From assembly GCA_019424905.1 (NCBI GenBank), contig JAHYYP010000003.1, forward strand, positions 62,001-126,000: a stretch of DNA of 64,000 nucleotides, given 5' to 3'. The notes under the pieces are model-generated. The model did not search any database. It saw only the letters and a program-made list of their open reading frames with translations, and was not told the DNA's origin. This document shows positions 25,711 through 33,475 of this stretch, one piece after another; position 1 is the stretch's first letter, and each line of letters starts with the position of its first letter. The DNA is from Collinsella sp. GTDB lineage: Bacteria > Actinomycetota > Coriobacteriia > Coriobacteriales > Coriobacteriaceae. Both the position numbers and the translations under genes were made by a program.

Positions 25711-27069
25711 ATGGCCTCATCCGCTCCGCGCGGTTTGCGCTCCGACCATGTTGTTACCGTCGGCATTGCGCTGTTCTCGATGCTCTTTGGCGCCGGCAAC
25801 CTCATTATTCCGCCGCTGCTGGCGCTGCAGGCTGGTTCTGCCACGCCGGTCGCCATGCTCGGCTTTCTGATTGCCGCCATCGGCCTGCCCGTCATGGGTT
25901 TTATCGCCGTGGCACTTGCCGGAACGGCGCGCGAGCTTGCCGGCCGCGTGCATCCTAAGTTTGGCGAATTCTTCGTTGCGGCGGTCTATCTGGCCATCGG
26001 TCCGTGCCTGGCCATTCCGCGCACAAGCTCTACGGCGTTCGAAATGCTGGTGCCGCTGCTACCCGAGGGCGTTTCGCTCGGCACGGCACGTCTGGTGTTT
26101 GCCATCGGGTTCTTCGTCGTCGCGTTTGTGCTCACGCTGCGCCCGGGTGTCATCACGCGCGTGCTCGGCCGCATTACGGGCCCTGCGCTCATTGCGCTTA
26201 TCGTGCTCGTTGTCGGCGCCGCCGTGATCTCGCCGCTAGGACCGGCTGCTGTCCCGCAAGCTCCCTATGATGCCGGTGCTGCCGTGCAGGGCTTTTTGAC
26301 CGGCTACCAGACCATGGACCTGCTCGCGTCGCTCGCCTTTGGCATTATCATCGCCGAGACCATCCACGAGCTGGGCGTTACCGATGACAAGCGCGTGGCC
26401 TTCGAGATTTCGCGCTCCGGTGTGATCGCCGGCGTGCTCATGGCCATTATCTATTGCGGCTTGGCACTTGCCGGTATGCAGCTCGGCACCGTGATGCCCG
26501 ACGCCACCAACGGCGCTGCAATCCTTGCCCGCTCTGCCTCCATGCACTTTGGCCTTGCCGGCACGATCGTGGTCTTCGCCATCTTCTTCCTCGCCTGCAT
26601 GAACGTGTGCATCGGCCTCATCAGCTGCTGCTCGCGCTACTTCTGCGAGACGTATGTGGTTGAAGGGGGAGCGGAGGCTTCCGAGGAGGCCATGCGCCGC
26701 CCCTTCGCGATCCTCGCCTTTGTATTCGCGGCGTTTTCGTGCGTGCTCTCCAACGTGGGCCTCGATGTGATCCTTATGTTCTCGGTACCCATGCTCAACG
26801 CTTTGTATCCCGTCGCCATTGTGCTGGTGCTTATGGGCCTGGTGCACGGCTTTTGCGACGCTCATCCACAGGTGTGGGTGTGGGTCGGCGGCGCGGTTGC
26901 TGTGCAGAGTGTGATCACCTCGGTCCGCGATGCGTTCTTTGCGGGCGCGTGGCTGCCGTTCGATGCACTGCCGCTTGCGAACATTGGAGCCGCGTGGGCG
27001 CCGGTTGCCGTGGTTGCCTTTGTGATCGGTCTGCTCCATAGTCGTTTTGTCGCACATTCGAGGAGCTAA
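25711..27069 (+). CDS. brnQ: Branched-chain amino acid transport system II carrier
   Basis: 452-residue membrane protein of the LIVCS family, which imports Leu, Ile and Val with Na+ or H+. The N-terminal FSMLFGAGNLIIPP is diagnostic. About twelve hydrophobic segments are visible, and the helix-break segment YQTMDLLASLAFG is typical. ATG 25711 follows CCGAAAGG; a longer frame runs back into the previous gene and is rejected. It is monocistronic; the next features are tRNAs. Confidence 0.92.
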   Translation: MASSAPRGLRSDHVVTVGIALFSMLFGAGNLIIPPLLALQAGSATPVAMLGFLIAAIGLPVMGFIAVALAGTARELAGRVHPKFGEFFVAAVYLAIGPCLAIPRTSSTAFEMLVPLLPEGVSLGTARLVFAIGFFVVAFVLTLRPGVITRVLGRITGPALIALIVLVVGAAVISPLGPAAVPQAPYDAGAAVQGFLTGYQTMDLLASLAFGIIIAETIHELGVTDDKRVAFEISRSGVIAGVLMAIIYCGLALAGMQLGTVMPDATNGAAILARSASMHFGLAGTIVVFAIFFLACMNVCIGLISCCSRYFCETYVVEGGAEASEEAMRRPFAILAFVFAAFSCVLSNVGLDVILMFSVPMLNALYPVAIVLVLMGLVHGFCDAHPQVWVWVGGAVAVQSVITSVRDAFFAGAWLPFDALPLANIGAAWAPVAVVAFVIGLLHSRFVAHSRS

Positions 27070-27160
27070 GGCATCAATGCTTGCACAGGCGGGGAGTCTC
27101 CCCTATAATTTCCTTCGCTTTGGGACACGCAAGGTTTAGACCTTAGCTGCTCAACACCTT

Positions 27161-27237
27161 CGGGACGTGGCGCAGTTTGGTAGCGCGCCTGCTTTGGGAG
27201 CAGGATGTCGCAGGTTCAAATCCTGTCGTCCCGACCA
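27161..27237 (+). tRNA. tRNA-Pro (TGG)
   Basis: 77 nt including an encoded CCA. Acceptor CGGGACG pairs with CGTCCCG. The anticodon arm CCTGC-TTTGGGA-GCAGG gives TGG; the T arm CAGG-TTCAAAT-CCTG is standard. Confidence 0.95.
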
Positions 27238-27243
27238 TATCTT

Positions 27244-27317
27244 GCGGGCGTAGTTCAATGGTAGAACCCCAGCCTTCCAAGCTGATGACGCGGGTTCGAT
27301 TCCCGTCGCCCGCTCCA
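27244..27317 (+). tRNA. tRNA-Gly (TCC)
   Basis: 74 nt with encoded CCA, six bases after tRNA-Pro, so both are in one transcript. Acceptor GCGGGCG pairs with CGCCCGC. The anticodon loop CTTCCAA between CAGC and GCTG gives TCC. Confidence 0.95.
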
Positions 27318-27324
27318 TAAGATA

Positions 27325-27367
27325 GATGAATGGCTCTGATTCCTTTTGGGACCAGAGCCATTTTCAT
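27325..27367 (+). terminator. Terminator after tRNA-Pro/tRNA-Gly
   Basis: AATGGCTCTG pairs with CAGAGCCATT and the tail is T-rich. Confidence 0.8.
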
Positions 27368-27395
27368 ATACATGCCGGGACCCCACATCCCCTTC

Positions 27396-27465
27396 TAAGT
27401 TGCGGTGAAATACGGACTGTTTTTCGGCTTTTATGGCCCATGTAGTCCGTATTTCACCGCAACTA
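27396..27465. repeat. Palindromic intergenic repeat, family 1, copy 2
   Basis: TAAGTTGCGGTGAAATACGG at the left, CCGTATTTCACCGCAACTA at the right. Flanking bases (CCCCTTC at the left) suggest the opposite orientation to copies 1 and 3. Confidence 0.85.
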
Positions 27466-27649
27466 TTTGTAAGGTTGGATTTTGATGCCGTTGGGAGGGT
27501 CGTAGCGACCGTCTACCGAGAGTGGAAATATTTTTTGAAGCTCTGACCTGCGGCGTCAAGCTTTTGGTCAGCTTTTGGCAAGGCCTGCGGACGGAAGCAT
27601 GCGATAGCGTAATGGTATTCTCTCCGCCGTGATGGTTATGGGGTTGGCC
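27466..27649. other. Intergenic region before the AbiEi/Vsr-like gene
   Basis: Together with the terminator and repeat just upstream, this makes a gene-free stretch of about 330 bases after the tRNAs. Apart from those elements nothing is recognised. It should contain the promoter of the gene starting at 27650. Confidence 0.45.
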
Positions 27650-28651
27650 ATGCTCGATAAAGGCAAACATTTTCCGCAGTCATATGCAAGGATGCTATTC
27701 TCGGCCGTTGGAATTCATCAAGATGGACAGCTGCTTATAACAATTGATCCTTGGGATGAACGCCGTGCGCGTGAGCTTATGCAGGAAGAGCTCATGCTTC
27801 GTCTTTACAACCACGTGTATGCGGATCCGGTCTATTGGAATAATCTTGGGGTTGAAGATCGCATCTTTCAGCTGGCATCCGCTATTGCGGTCGTTGAACC
27901 GGATGCTGTGTTTTGCGGATCGACAGCAGCGCTGCTCTACGGCATCGGCTCGGCGTATACGCTTCTGGATAAAGTGCAAGTACTGCTGCCACGGTCTACA
28001 AGGCGTGATACGTATGAGTTCGTTGAATACAAACGCTGGCGGGCGGGCGAAGTGTGGCGGCTAGGTCTGTTTACACTGACGGATCCATGTCGAACGGTTG
28101 TTGATATCGCCCGAACGAGCGCCTTTCGCTATGCGCTGGGCTATGTCGATGGCTTGGCCCGTGAGTACGATGTCGAACGCGAAGAGCTGCGAGCATATGC
28201 GCAGGCAAATTGCCGAGGGTTGCATGGCATCGCGCGTGCTTTTGACGTTTTTGAGTATATGGACGGCAGGTCAGACAATGGCGGCGAGTCTGAGGCGAGA
28301 GCAGCGATGATTCTCGCTGGGGTTGTCGCGCCCGAGCTTCAAGTTGAGATAACGCGACCGGGAAACGCTGGCTATTATCTAGCAGATTATGGCTGGCAGA
28401 TGTCAGACGGCTCATGGACGCTGGCAGAGCTGCATGGGCTAGGCAAGTTTGAAGACGAGGCTCAAAATGATCCCGAGCAGGCGGCGGCAAAAACGTATCG
28501 AGCGGCCCTCATGCGCGACGCGAACCTTCGCGCCATGGGCCACAACATCATTCATTTCAAACTCTCGGACACCTACGACGTAGAATCGTTCGGTGCCATG
28601 ATGCGCGGTTACGGCATTCCGACAACAAAACCCTACGCCGAATCCCGATAG
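27650..28651 (+). CDS. AbiEi/Vsr-like nuclease-fold protein, function unknown
   Basis: 333-residue protein. The N-terminal two-thirds resemble the AbiEi-type antitoxin/regulator proteins of Actinobacteria (a CGSTAALLYG segment, then LTDPCRTVVDIAR). The last 110 residues look like a Vsr/DUF559 PD-(D/E)xK nuclease fold: GGESEARAAMI, then a strand with YYLADYGW, then AELHGLGKF, and RDANLRAMGHNIIHFK at the end. This is a fold suggestion by eye, and the catalytic residues are not certain. No toxin gene partner is adjacent. Base composition is lower in G+C than the flanks, and the gene sits between two copies of the palindromic repeat, consistent with acquired DNA. Confidence 0.6.
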   Translation: MLDKGKHFPQSYARMLFSAVGIHQDGQLLITIDPWDERRARELMQEELMLRLYNHVYADPVYWNNLGVEDRIFQLASAIAVVEPDAVFCGSTAALLYGIGSAYTLLDKVQVLLPRSTRRDTYEFVEYKRWRAGEVWRLGLFTLTDPCRTVVDIARTSAFRYALGYVDGLAREYDVEREELRAYAQANCRGLHGIARAFDVFEYMDGRSDNGGESEARAAMILAGVVAPELQVEITRPGNAGYYLADYGWQMSDGSWTLAELHGLGKFEDEAQNDPEQAAAKTYRAALMRDANLRAMGHNIIHFKLSDTYDVESFGAMMRGYGIPTTKPYAESR

Positions 28652-28677
28652 CGAAATCGTTCGCGGTCCACCTTCAA

Positions 28678-28748
28678 TAAGTTGCGGTGAAATGCGGACT
28701 GTTGAGGCCTTTAAAGGCATAAATCAGTCTGTATTTCACCGCAACTTA
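28678..28748. repeat. Palindromic intergenic repeat, family 1, copy 3
   Basis: TAAGTTGCGGTGAAATGCGG at the left and TCTGTATTTCACCGCAACTTA at the right, minus-strand complements of each other. Outer bases (CCACC and GGTGG) extend the pairing. Confidence 0.85.
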
Positions 28749-28761
28749 GGTGGGGATGGGT

Positions 28762-29217
28762 TTATCTGCGGGGGCGGTGGCGGAGCCTGTCGATGGTGGA
28801 GTCGATGCTGCGGCTGCGGGCTTCGGCTGCGGTTTGGCGCTTGCGGCGGTAATCGATCATGCCTTGGATGATGGGCTTGCCAAAGCTCACGACATCGTCG
28901 TTGTAGATCGCGGTTCGGGCTGCGAGGAGGCAGTCGGTAAAGTCCATATGGGTCTTGCCAAAGAGTTTGATGGCAAGGGCGACAACGGTGGGCTCGTCGA
29001 CCATGACGTCATCGAGCAGCCTTTTCATGGCCGCAGCAATTTCAACGCGGGGAACCTTATAGACGTCGCGCAGCGTGACCACGACGCGCGTGATGATCTC
29101 GGGGTAGACGCGAGCGGTGCGCGTGGCGATGACCTTGGCAGCGCGCGGCGACAGGACCTCGTCGTCGTCAAGCAGGTAGCGTAGGATGACGGTCTCGTCG
29201 ATGATGGTGCTACTCAT
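28762..29217 (-). CDS. PIN-domain toxin
   Basis: 151-residue PIN-like ribonuclease. The first acidic residue is in IDETVILRYLL; then YPEIITRVVVTLRDVYKV holds the second conserved acid, and HMDFTDCLLAA the third. VVSFGKPI stands where VxTFDK is usual, so the fourth Asp may be missing. PIN toxins cleave RNA in the cytoplasm. The basic C-terminal tail (about 25 residues) is unusual. It overlaps the antitoxin gene by eight bases, as in a normal toxin-antitoxin operon. Confidence 0.72.
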   Translation of the reverse strand: MSSTIIDETVILRYLLDDDEVLSPRAAKVIATRTARVYPEIITRVVVTLRDVYKVPRVEIAAAMKRLLDDVMVDEPTVVALAIKLFGKTHMDFTDCLLAARTAIYNDDVVSFGKPIIQGMIDYRRKRQTAAEARSRSIDSTIDRLRHRPRR

Positions 29218-29533
29218 GGATATCTACTTCCTCGGGACCCAAAATCGAATCGTCGCTTTCTGTGGCAAGGTATTCAATCCAGGCATTGCGCTCCTCGGAG
29301 CGGCGATTGGGGTCCCCATATGCTTTGAGCGATCCATAGGCGGCGGTGCCGTCCTTTGAGCGCACGGCGACCGGCTGAAAGGGAAGCTTGCGCATCAAAA
29401 TGCTCTGCGCGACAAAAAGACGGACGGCCTCGGCGAGCGATGTGCCCATGGCGTCGTAGAGACGCTCGGCATGCTGCTTGTCTTCCTCGCGAATGCGCAC
29501 CTGCAGGATGGCTCGTTTTTGAGTCGATGACAT
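29210..29533 (-). CDS. RelB/DinJ-family antitoxin
   Basis: 107-residue protein with an N-terminal ribbon-helix-helix of the RelB/DinJ type (ILQVRIREEDKQHAERLYDA, then GTSLAEAVRLFV). The acidic C-terminus would bind and block the toxin. ATG 29533 follows AAGGGAGG with six-base spacing; a GTG one codon earlier is possible. Its partner here is a PIN protein rather than the RelE-fold toxin usually found with this antitoxin family. Such antitoxins also repress their own promoter, probably upstream at about 29540-29620. Confidence 0.75.
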   Translation of the reverse strand: MSSTQKRAILQVRIREEDKQHAERLYDAMGTSLAEAVRLFVAQSILMRKLPFQPVAVRSKDGTAAYGSLKAYGDPNRRSEERNAWIEYLATESDDSILGPEEVDIHE

Positions 29534-29961
29534 CACTGGCCTCCCTTAATGAGCGTGCAATATGAATAGTCAAATACAGCTTCGGCTAGTAATTGCCAAT
29601 CTTATAACAACTACTTTATTGCACTCGAGTAATTGAGTGTGAACATTATTACAAACGTATTACATCCTTCAGAAGCGAGCGTGAAATCTTTGTTGGGCGT
29701 ACGCGTGTAATACACTCGCTTTTATATCCTATTGAGAATAATCCTAACCAGCCCAAACCCTTGCAATACACTCGTAATGCAGGGCCTATGCTCAAGTTTA
29801 CCCCCTGCAACTGCGTATATTTAACCTGTATACCGTTGGAGATATTCTACCGAGTGCCTGTTTCGCCGCATGCTCTCGATACGCCGATGCCGGATCACGG
29901 GCGGTCCGGGGCAACGTCGACAGGGTCTCTCCGGCATGGGATTCAGGAGGGAGTGAACAAC
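29534..29961. other. AT-rich intergenic region upstream of hydN
   Basis: 428 bases with no gene I can support. The left half is clearly more AT-rich than the window. AATACACTCG occurs at 29709-29718 and 29765-29774, and a related TTGCACTCG at 29619-29627, with a nearby imperfect palindrome (CACTCGAGTAATTGAGTG). These could be operators for the formate hydrogenlyase locus or for the toxin-antitoxin pair. The ribosome binding site of hydN (CAGGAGGGAG) is at the right end. Confidence 0.5.
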
Positions 29962-30480
29962 ATGGGCAATAAACGAGTCGTAGCCGACTCCTCGCGCTGC
30001 ATTGGGTGCCAAACCTGCATGGCAGCGTGTATCGAGGCACACGACATCCCCGGCAACATCGCCGCGCCGCGTCTGCGCGTGACGCGTACGTACGAGATCT
30101 CCGCACCGGTGGCTTGCCATCACTGCGAGGATGCCCCGTGCGCTAAGGCCTGCCCCACGGGCGCCTTGTTCTTTGATCCAAAGAACCATCGCATCGGCGT
30201 CAACGAGGACAACTGCATCGGCTGCAAGAGCTGCGTCATGGCCTGCCCCTTTGGCGCCGTGAGCGTGGCGACCACGCAGGTCCCCGTCTTGATGGGCGAC
30301 GTGCGCGTGGGTTCGCAGACTAAGAGCTTCGTGCTCAAGTGCGACCTGTGCGTGGACCGTCCCGGCGGTCCGGCGTGTGCCGAGGCGTGCCCGACCAAGG
30401 GCCTCACCCTGGTAGACGAGGAGCGCCTGGCGGAGCTGACCGCCGAGCGTGCCCGCGCCACCATCGAAAACGAGGCGTAG
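29962..30480 (+). CDS. hydN: 4Fe-4S electron-transfer protein HydN
   Basis: 172-residue ferredoxin-like protein that passes electrons from formate dehydrogenase H to the hydrogenase. Four [4Fe-4S] motifs are visible: CIGCQTCMAAC, CHHCEDAPCAKAC, CIGCKSCVMAC and CDLC-(x6)-PACAEAC. ATG 29962 follows CAGGAGGGAG; a frame that starts 200 bases earlier is an extension without a site. fdhF follows after 76 bases, so they are likely one operon. Confidence 0.92.
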   Translation: MGNKRVVADSSRCIGCQTCMAACIEAHDIPGNIAAPRLRVTRTYEISAPVACHHCEDAPCAKACPTGALFFDPKNHRIGVNEDNCIGCKSCVMACPFGAVSVATTQVPVLMGDVRVGSQTKSFVLKCDLCVDRPGGPACAEACPTKGLTLVDEERLAELTAERARATIENEA

Positions 30481-30556
30481 GCGGGCGGCCATACAGGCCC
30501 GACGATTGTCAAATACGTACCGATTAATCGGTAGCAGAGAAAGGAAGGAGGGTGTC

Positions 30557-32779
30557 ATGGAGAAGCATAAAGTGATCTGCCCGTACTGCGGTGCCGGTTG
30601 CCAGTTTAACCTCTTGGTCCAAAACGGCCAGGTCGTGGGTACCGAACCGCTCAACGGCATCACCAATCAGGGCGAGCTGTGCCTTAAGGGCATGAGCGGC
30701 TACGACTTCATCAACGACACCAAGATCTTGACTCCTCGCGTACTGCACCCGATGATCCGCCGCACCAAGGGCGCGGATCTTGAGCGCGTAAGCTGGGACG
30801 AGGCACTGGATTTCACCGCATCTAAGATGCAGGCCATAATTGACGAATATGGTCCTAACGCTGTCATGACCACCGGTTCTTCGCGAGGCGGCGGCAATGA
30901 GGCGAACTACGTCATGCAGAAGTTTACGCGTGCGTGCATCGGCACCCACAGCGTAGACAACTGCGCTCGTACTTGACACGGCCCTACTGTCCTCGGTCTG
31001 ATGGACACGGTTGGTTCAGGTTGCATGTCATGCTCCATCCCCGGTATGGAGGATGCGGGCTGCATTTTCCTCTTCGGCTATAACCCTGCCGATTCGCACC
31101 CCATCGTCGCAAGGCGTATCGTGCGAGCCAAAGAAAAGGGTTGCAAGATCATCGTCGCCGACCCGCGCCATATCGAAACCGCGCGTATCGCCGATATCTA
31201 CCTTCCGATCAAGAACGGTTGCAATGTCGCGTTCCTCAACGCCTTTGCCAACTGTCTGGTCAACGATGGCCTCTACGACAAGGAATTCGTCGCCGAGCAC
31301 ACGAACGGCTTTGACGAGTGGTGGGAGACCATCAAGAACTACACTCCCGAATCCGTACAGGACATCACGGGTGTCGATCCCGCGCTGATCCACCAAGCTG
31401 CCGAGATGTACGCCACGGCGAAGCCTTCTGCCATCATTGGCTGGGGCATGGGCGTATGCCAGCAGAAGCAGAACCTGAAGACGGTGCACACCATCGCCTC
31501 CATCGCCTGCGTTGCCGGCCAGATCGGCAAACCCAACTCCGGCCTCGCGCCCGTGCGTGGCCAGAACAACGTCCAGGGCTCCTGCGATATGGGCATGCTG
31601 CCCAACCTGTACCCTGGCTACCAGAAAGTCACCGACCCCGCCGCTCGCGCCAAGTTTGCCAAGGCTTGGGGCGTGCCCGAGGAAAAGCTCCCCTTGGAGG
31701 AGGGCTACAAGCTCACCGACCTGGGTCACCTGGTCGACGAGGGCAAGGTGCACTGCTTCTACAACTACGGCGAGGACCCGGTGCAGACCGAGCCCGATTC
31801 GGCCGGTATGCGCAAGACGCTCTCCGAGCTGGATCTGTTCATTTGCCAGGACATCTTTATGACGCAGACGACCATGCTCGCCGACGTCATCCTGCCTGCC
31901 ACCTCTTGGGGCGAGCACGAGGGTGTCTTTACCGCATCCGACCGTAGCTTCCAGCACTTTGACGCGGCCGTTCCGCCCAAGGGCGAGTGCCGCCACGACT
32001 GGGAGATCTTCGCGGACCTGTCCACGCGCATGGGCTACCCCATGCACTACGACAACACCGAGCAGATCTGGAACGAGTGCATTAGCCTGTGCCCCAACTT
32101 TGTGGGCGCAACCTACGAGAAGATGGCTCCCGAGGGCGGTTACGCTCAGTGGCCCGTCAAGAGCACCGATGTGAACGACCACGGTACGCCCGACATGTTC
32201 GCTGGTGGCAAGTTCACCACCAAGGACGGCCGCGCCAACCTGATGGCGCACGACTGGGAGGCGCCCTCCGAGCTTCCCGACGATGAGTACCCGCTCATCC
32301 TGTGCACCGTCCGTGAGGTCGGCCACTACAGCTGCCGCTCGATGACTGGCAACTGCAAGACGCTGGCGCTGCTCGCCGACGAGCCCGGCTTTGTCCGCAT
32401 GAATCCCGCGGACGCCCAGGCGCGTGGTATCAAGAACGGCGACATCGTCTCGATTCACAGCCGCCGCGGCCAGGTATACAGCCGCGCCGACGTGAGCGAC
32501 CGCATCAACAAGGGCACGGTCTATATGACCTACCAGTGGTGGATCGGTAAGTGCAACGAGCTGACCATGCACAAGGTCGACCCGGTCTCGCATACGCCCG
32601 AGGACAAGTTCTCCGCCTGCCAGGTCGACGCCATTGCCGACCAGGTCTGGGCCGAGGGCGAAGTCGAGCGTCAGTACACTGAGCTCAAGCAGGCTCTGGT
32701 CGACGCCGCCGCTCCCCAGGACGTTGAGCCCGGTGCCGCCAAGTTCGACGACGAGACGCACGTGAATCAAATCGTGTAG
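30557..32779 (+). CDS. fdhF: Formate dehydrogenase H, selenocysteine-containing
   Basis: 740-residue molybdenum enzyme that oxidises formate to CO2. The N-terminal CPYCGAGC motif (from Cys8) with a later Cys binds one [4Fe-4S]. The in-frame TGA at 30974-30976 is codon 140, in DNCART-U-HGPTV, the same position and context as E. coli FdhF Sec140. The frame then runs open for 600 codons with bis-MGD binding segments (GRANLMAHDWE and RSMTGNCK regions). ATG 30557 follows GAAGGAGGG. It is the first large gene of the formate hydrogenlyase locus, and depends on selABCD and mobA, all in this window. Confidence 0.96.
30988..31007 (+). promoter_or_regulatory. SECIS element of fdhF
   Basis: Hairpin TGTCC-TC-GGTCT-GA-T-GGACA starting 11 bases after the UGA. 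The apical loop GGUCU and single bulged U resemble the E. coli fdhF SECIS that SelB binds. Confidence 0.8.
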
Positions 32780-32799
32780 TCCCGTTCTCGTTGGCTTTT

Positions 32800-32843
32800 T
32801 GGGCCGGGCGTCCCGTACGTTCGGGAGCCCGGCCCGTTATTTT
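32800..32843 (+). terminator. Intergenic hairpin between fdhF and hyfA
   Basis: Strong stem (GGGCCGGGC and TCCCG with CGGGA and GCCCGGCCC) followed by GTTATTTT. It may be a partial terminator or an mRNA-stabilising end that sets fdhF above the hyf genes; full termination is unlikely if all genes form one operon. Confidence 0.55.
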
Positions 32844-32857
32844 GAAAGGAAGTGGGG

Positions 32858-33475
32858 ATGAACCGCTTCATCGACATCAACCCGGAGAGGTGCATCGGCT
32901 GCGGAACATGCCAGTCCGCCTGTGCCGACGCTCACCGGATGCAGGGTCTTCAGGATACGCCGCGCCTGGCGCTCGTGAAGACCGGCGGTATTTCGGCCGC
33001 CCTTGCCTGCCACCATTGCGAGGGTGCCCCCTGCGCCGAGGTCTGCCCGGTGAATGCCATCGAGCACGATGGCGACCGCATCCACGTCAAGGAGCAGGAG
33101 TGCATCGGGTGCAGGCTGTGCGCCATCGCGTGCCCCTTTGGAGCCATCCATCCCGATGGCACGTCTATCGCCGGTGTCGCAGGCATGTGCGACCCGACGC
33201 CTTCGTATCCTAAGTCCCTGAGCAGCCTGCTTACGTGGGCTCCTGGCCAGTACACCTGCGCTGTGAAGTGCGACCTGTGCGCCTTCGATCCGGACGGCCC
33301 GCATTGCGTGGCGGCGTGCCCCACCAAGGCGCTGACCGTCATGGGCGGCGCGGCCGATCGCGAGCTCGACGAGGCCAAGCGCCTGCGCTCGATCGAAAAC
33401 GGTCCGGCTGTCGACGTCACCGCTGTGGCCCAGGGCCTGTCCGAGAAAGCAGAAGGGAGCGTAAACAATGGATAG
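32858..33475 (+). CDS. hyfA: Hydrogenase-4 component A (4Fe-4S protein)
   Basis: 205-residue ferredoxin-like subunit that links the soluble formate dehydrogenase to the membrane hydrogenase. Motifs: CIGCGTCQSAC, CHHCEGAPCAEVC, CIGCRLCAIAC and CDLC followed by HCVAAC, for four [4Fe-4S] clusters. It resembles HydN but has a longer insertion before the last motif. ATG 32858 follows GAAAGGAAG. Its end overlaps the start of hyfB by eight bases. Confidence 0.9.
   Translation: MNRFIDINPERCIGCGTCQSACADAHRMQGLQDTPRLALVKTGGISAALACHHCEGAPCAEVCPVNAIEHDGDRIHVKEQECIGCRLCAIACPFGAIHPDGTSIAGVAGMCDPTPSYPKSLSSLLTWAPGQYTCAVKCDLCAFDPDGPHCVAACPTKALTVMGGAADRELDEAKRLRSIENGPAVDVTAVAQGLSEKAEGSVNNG

Noticed and set aside
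30974..30976. TGA inside fdhF taken as a nonsense mutation
   Set aside because: Position 140, protein context and the SECIS hairpin show selenocysteine; the frame stays open for 600 more codons.
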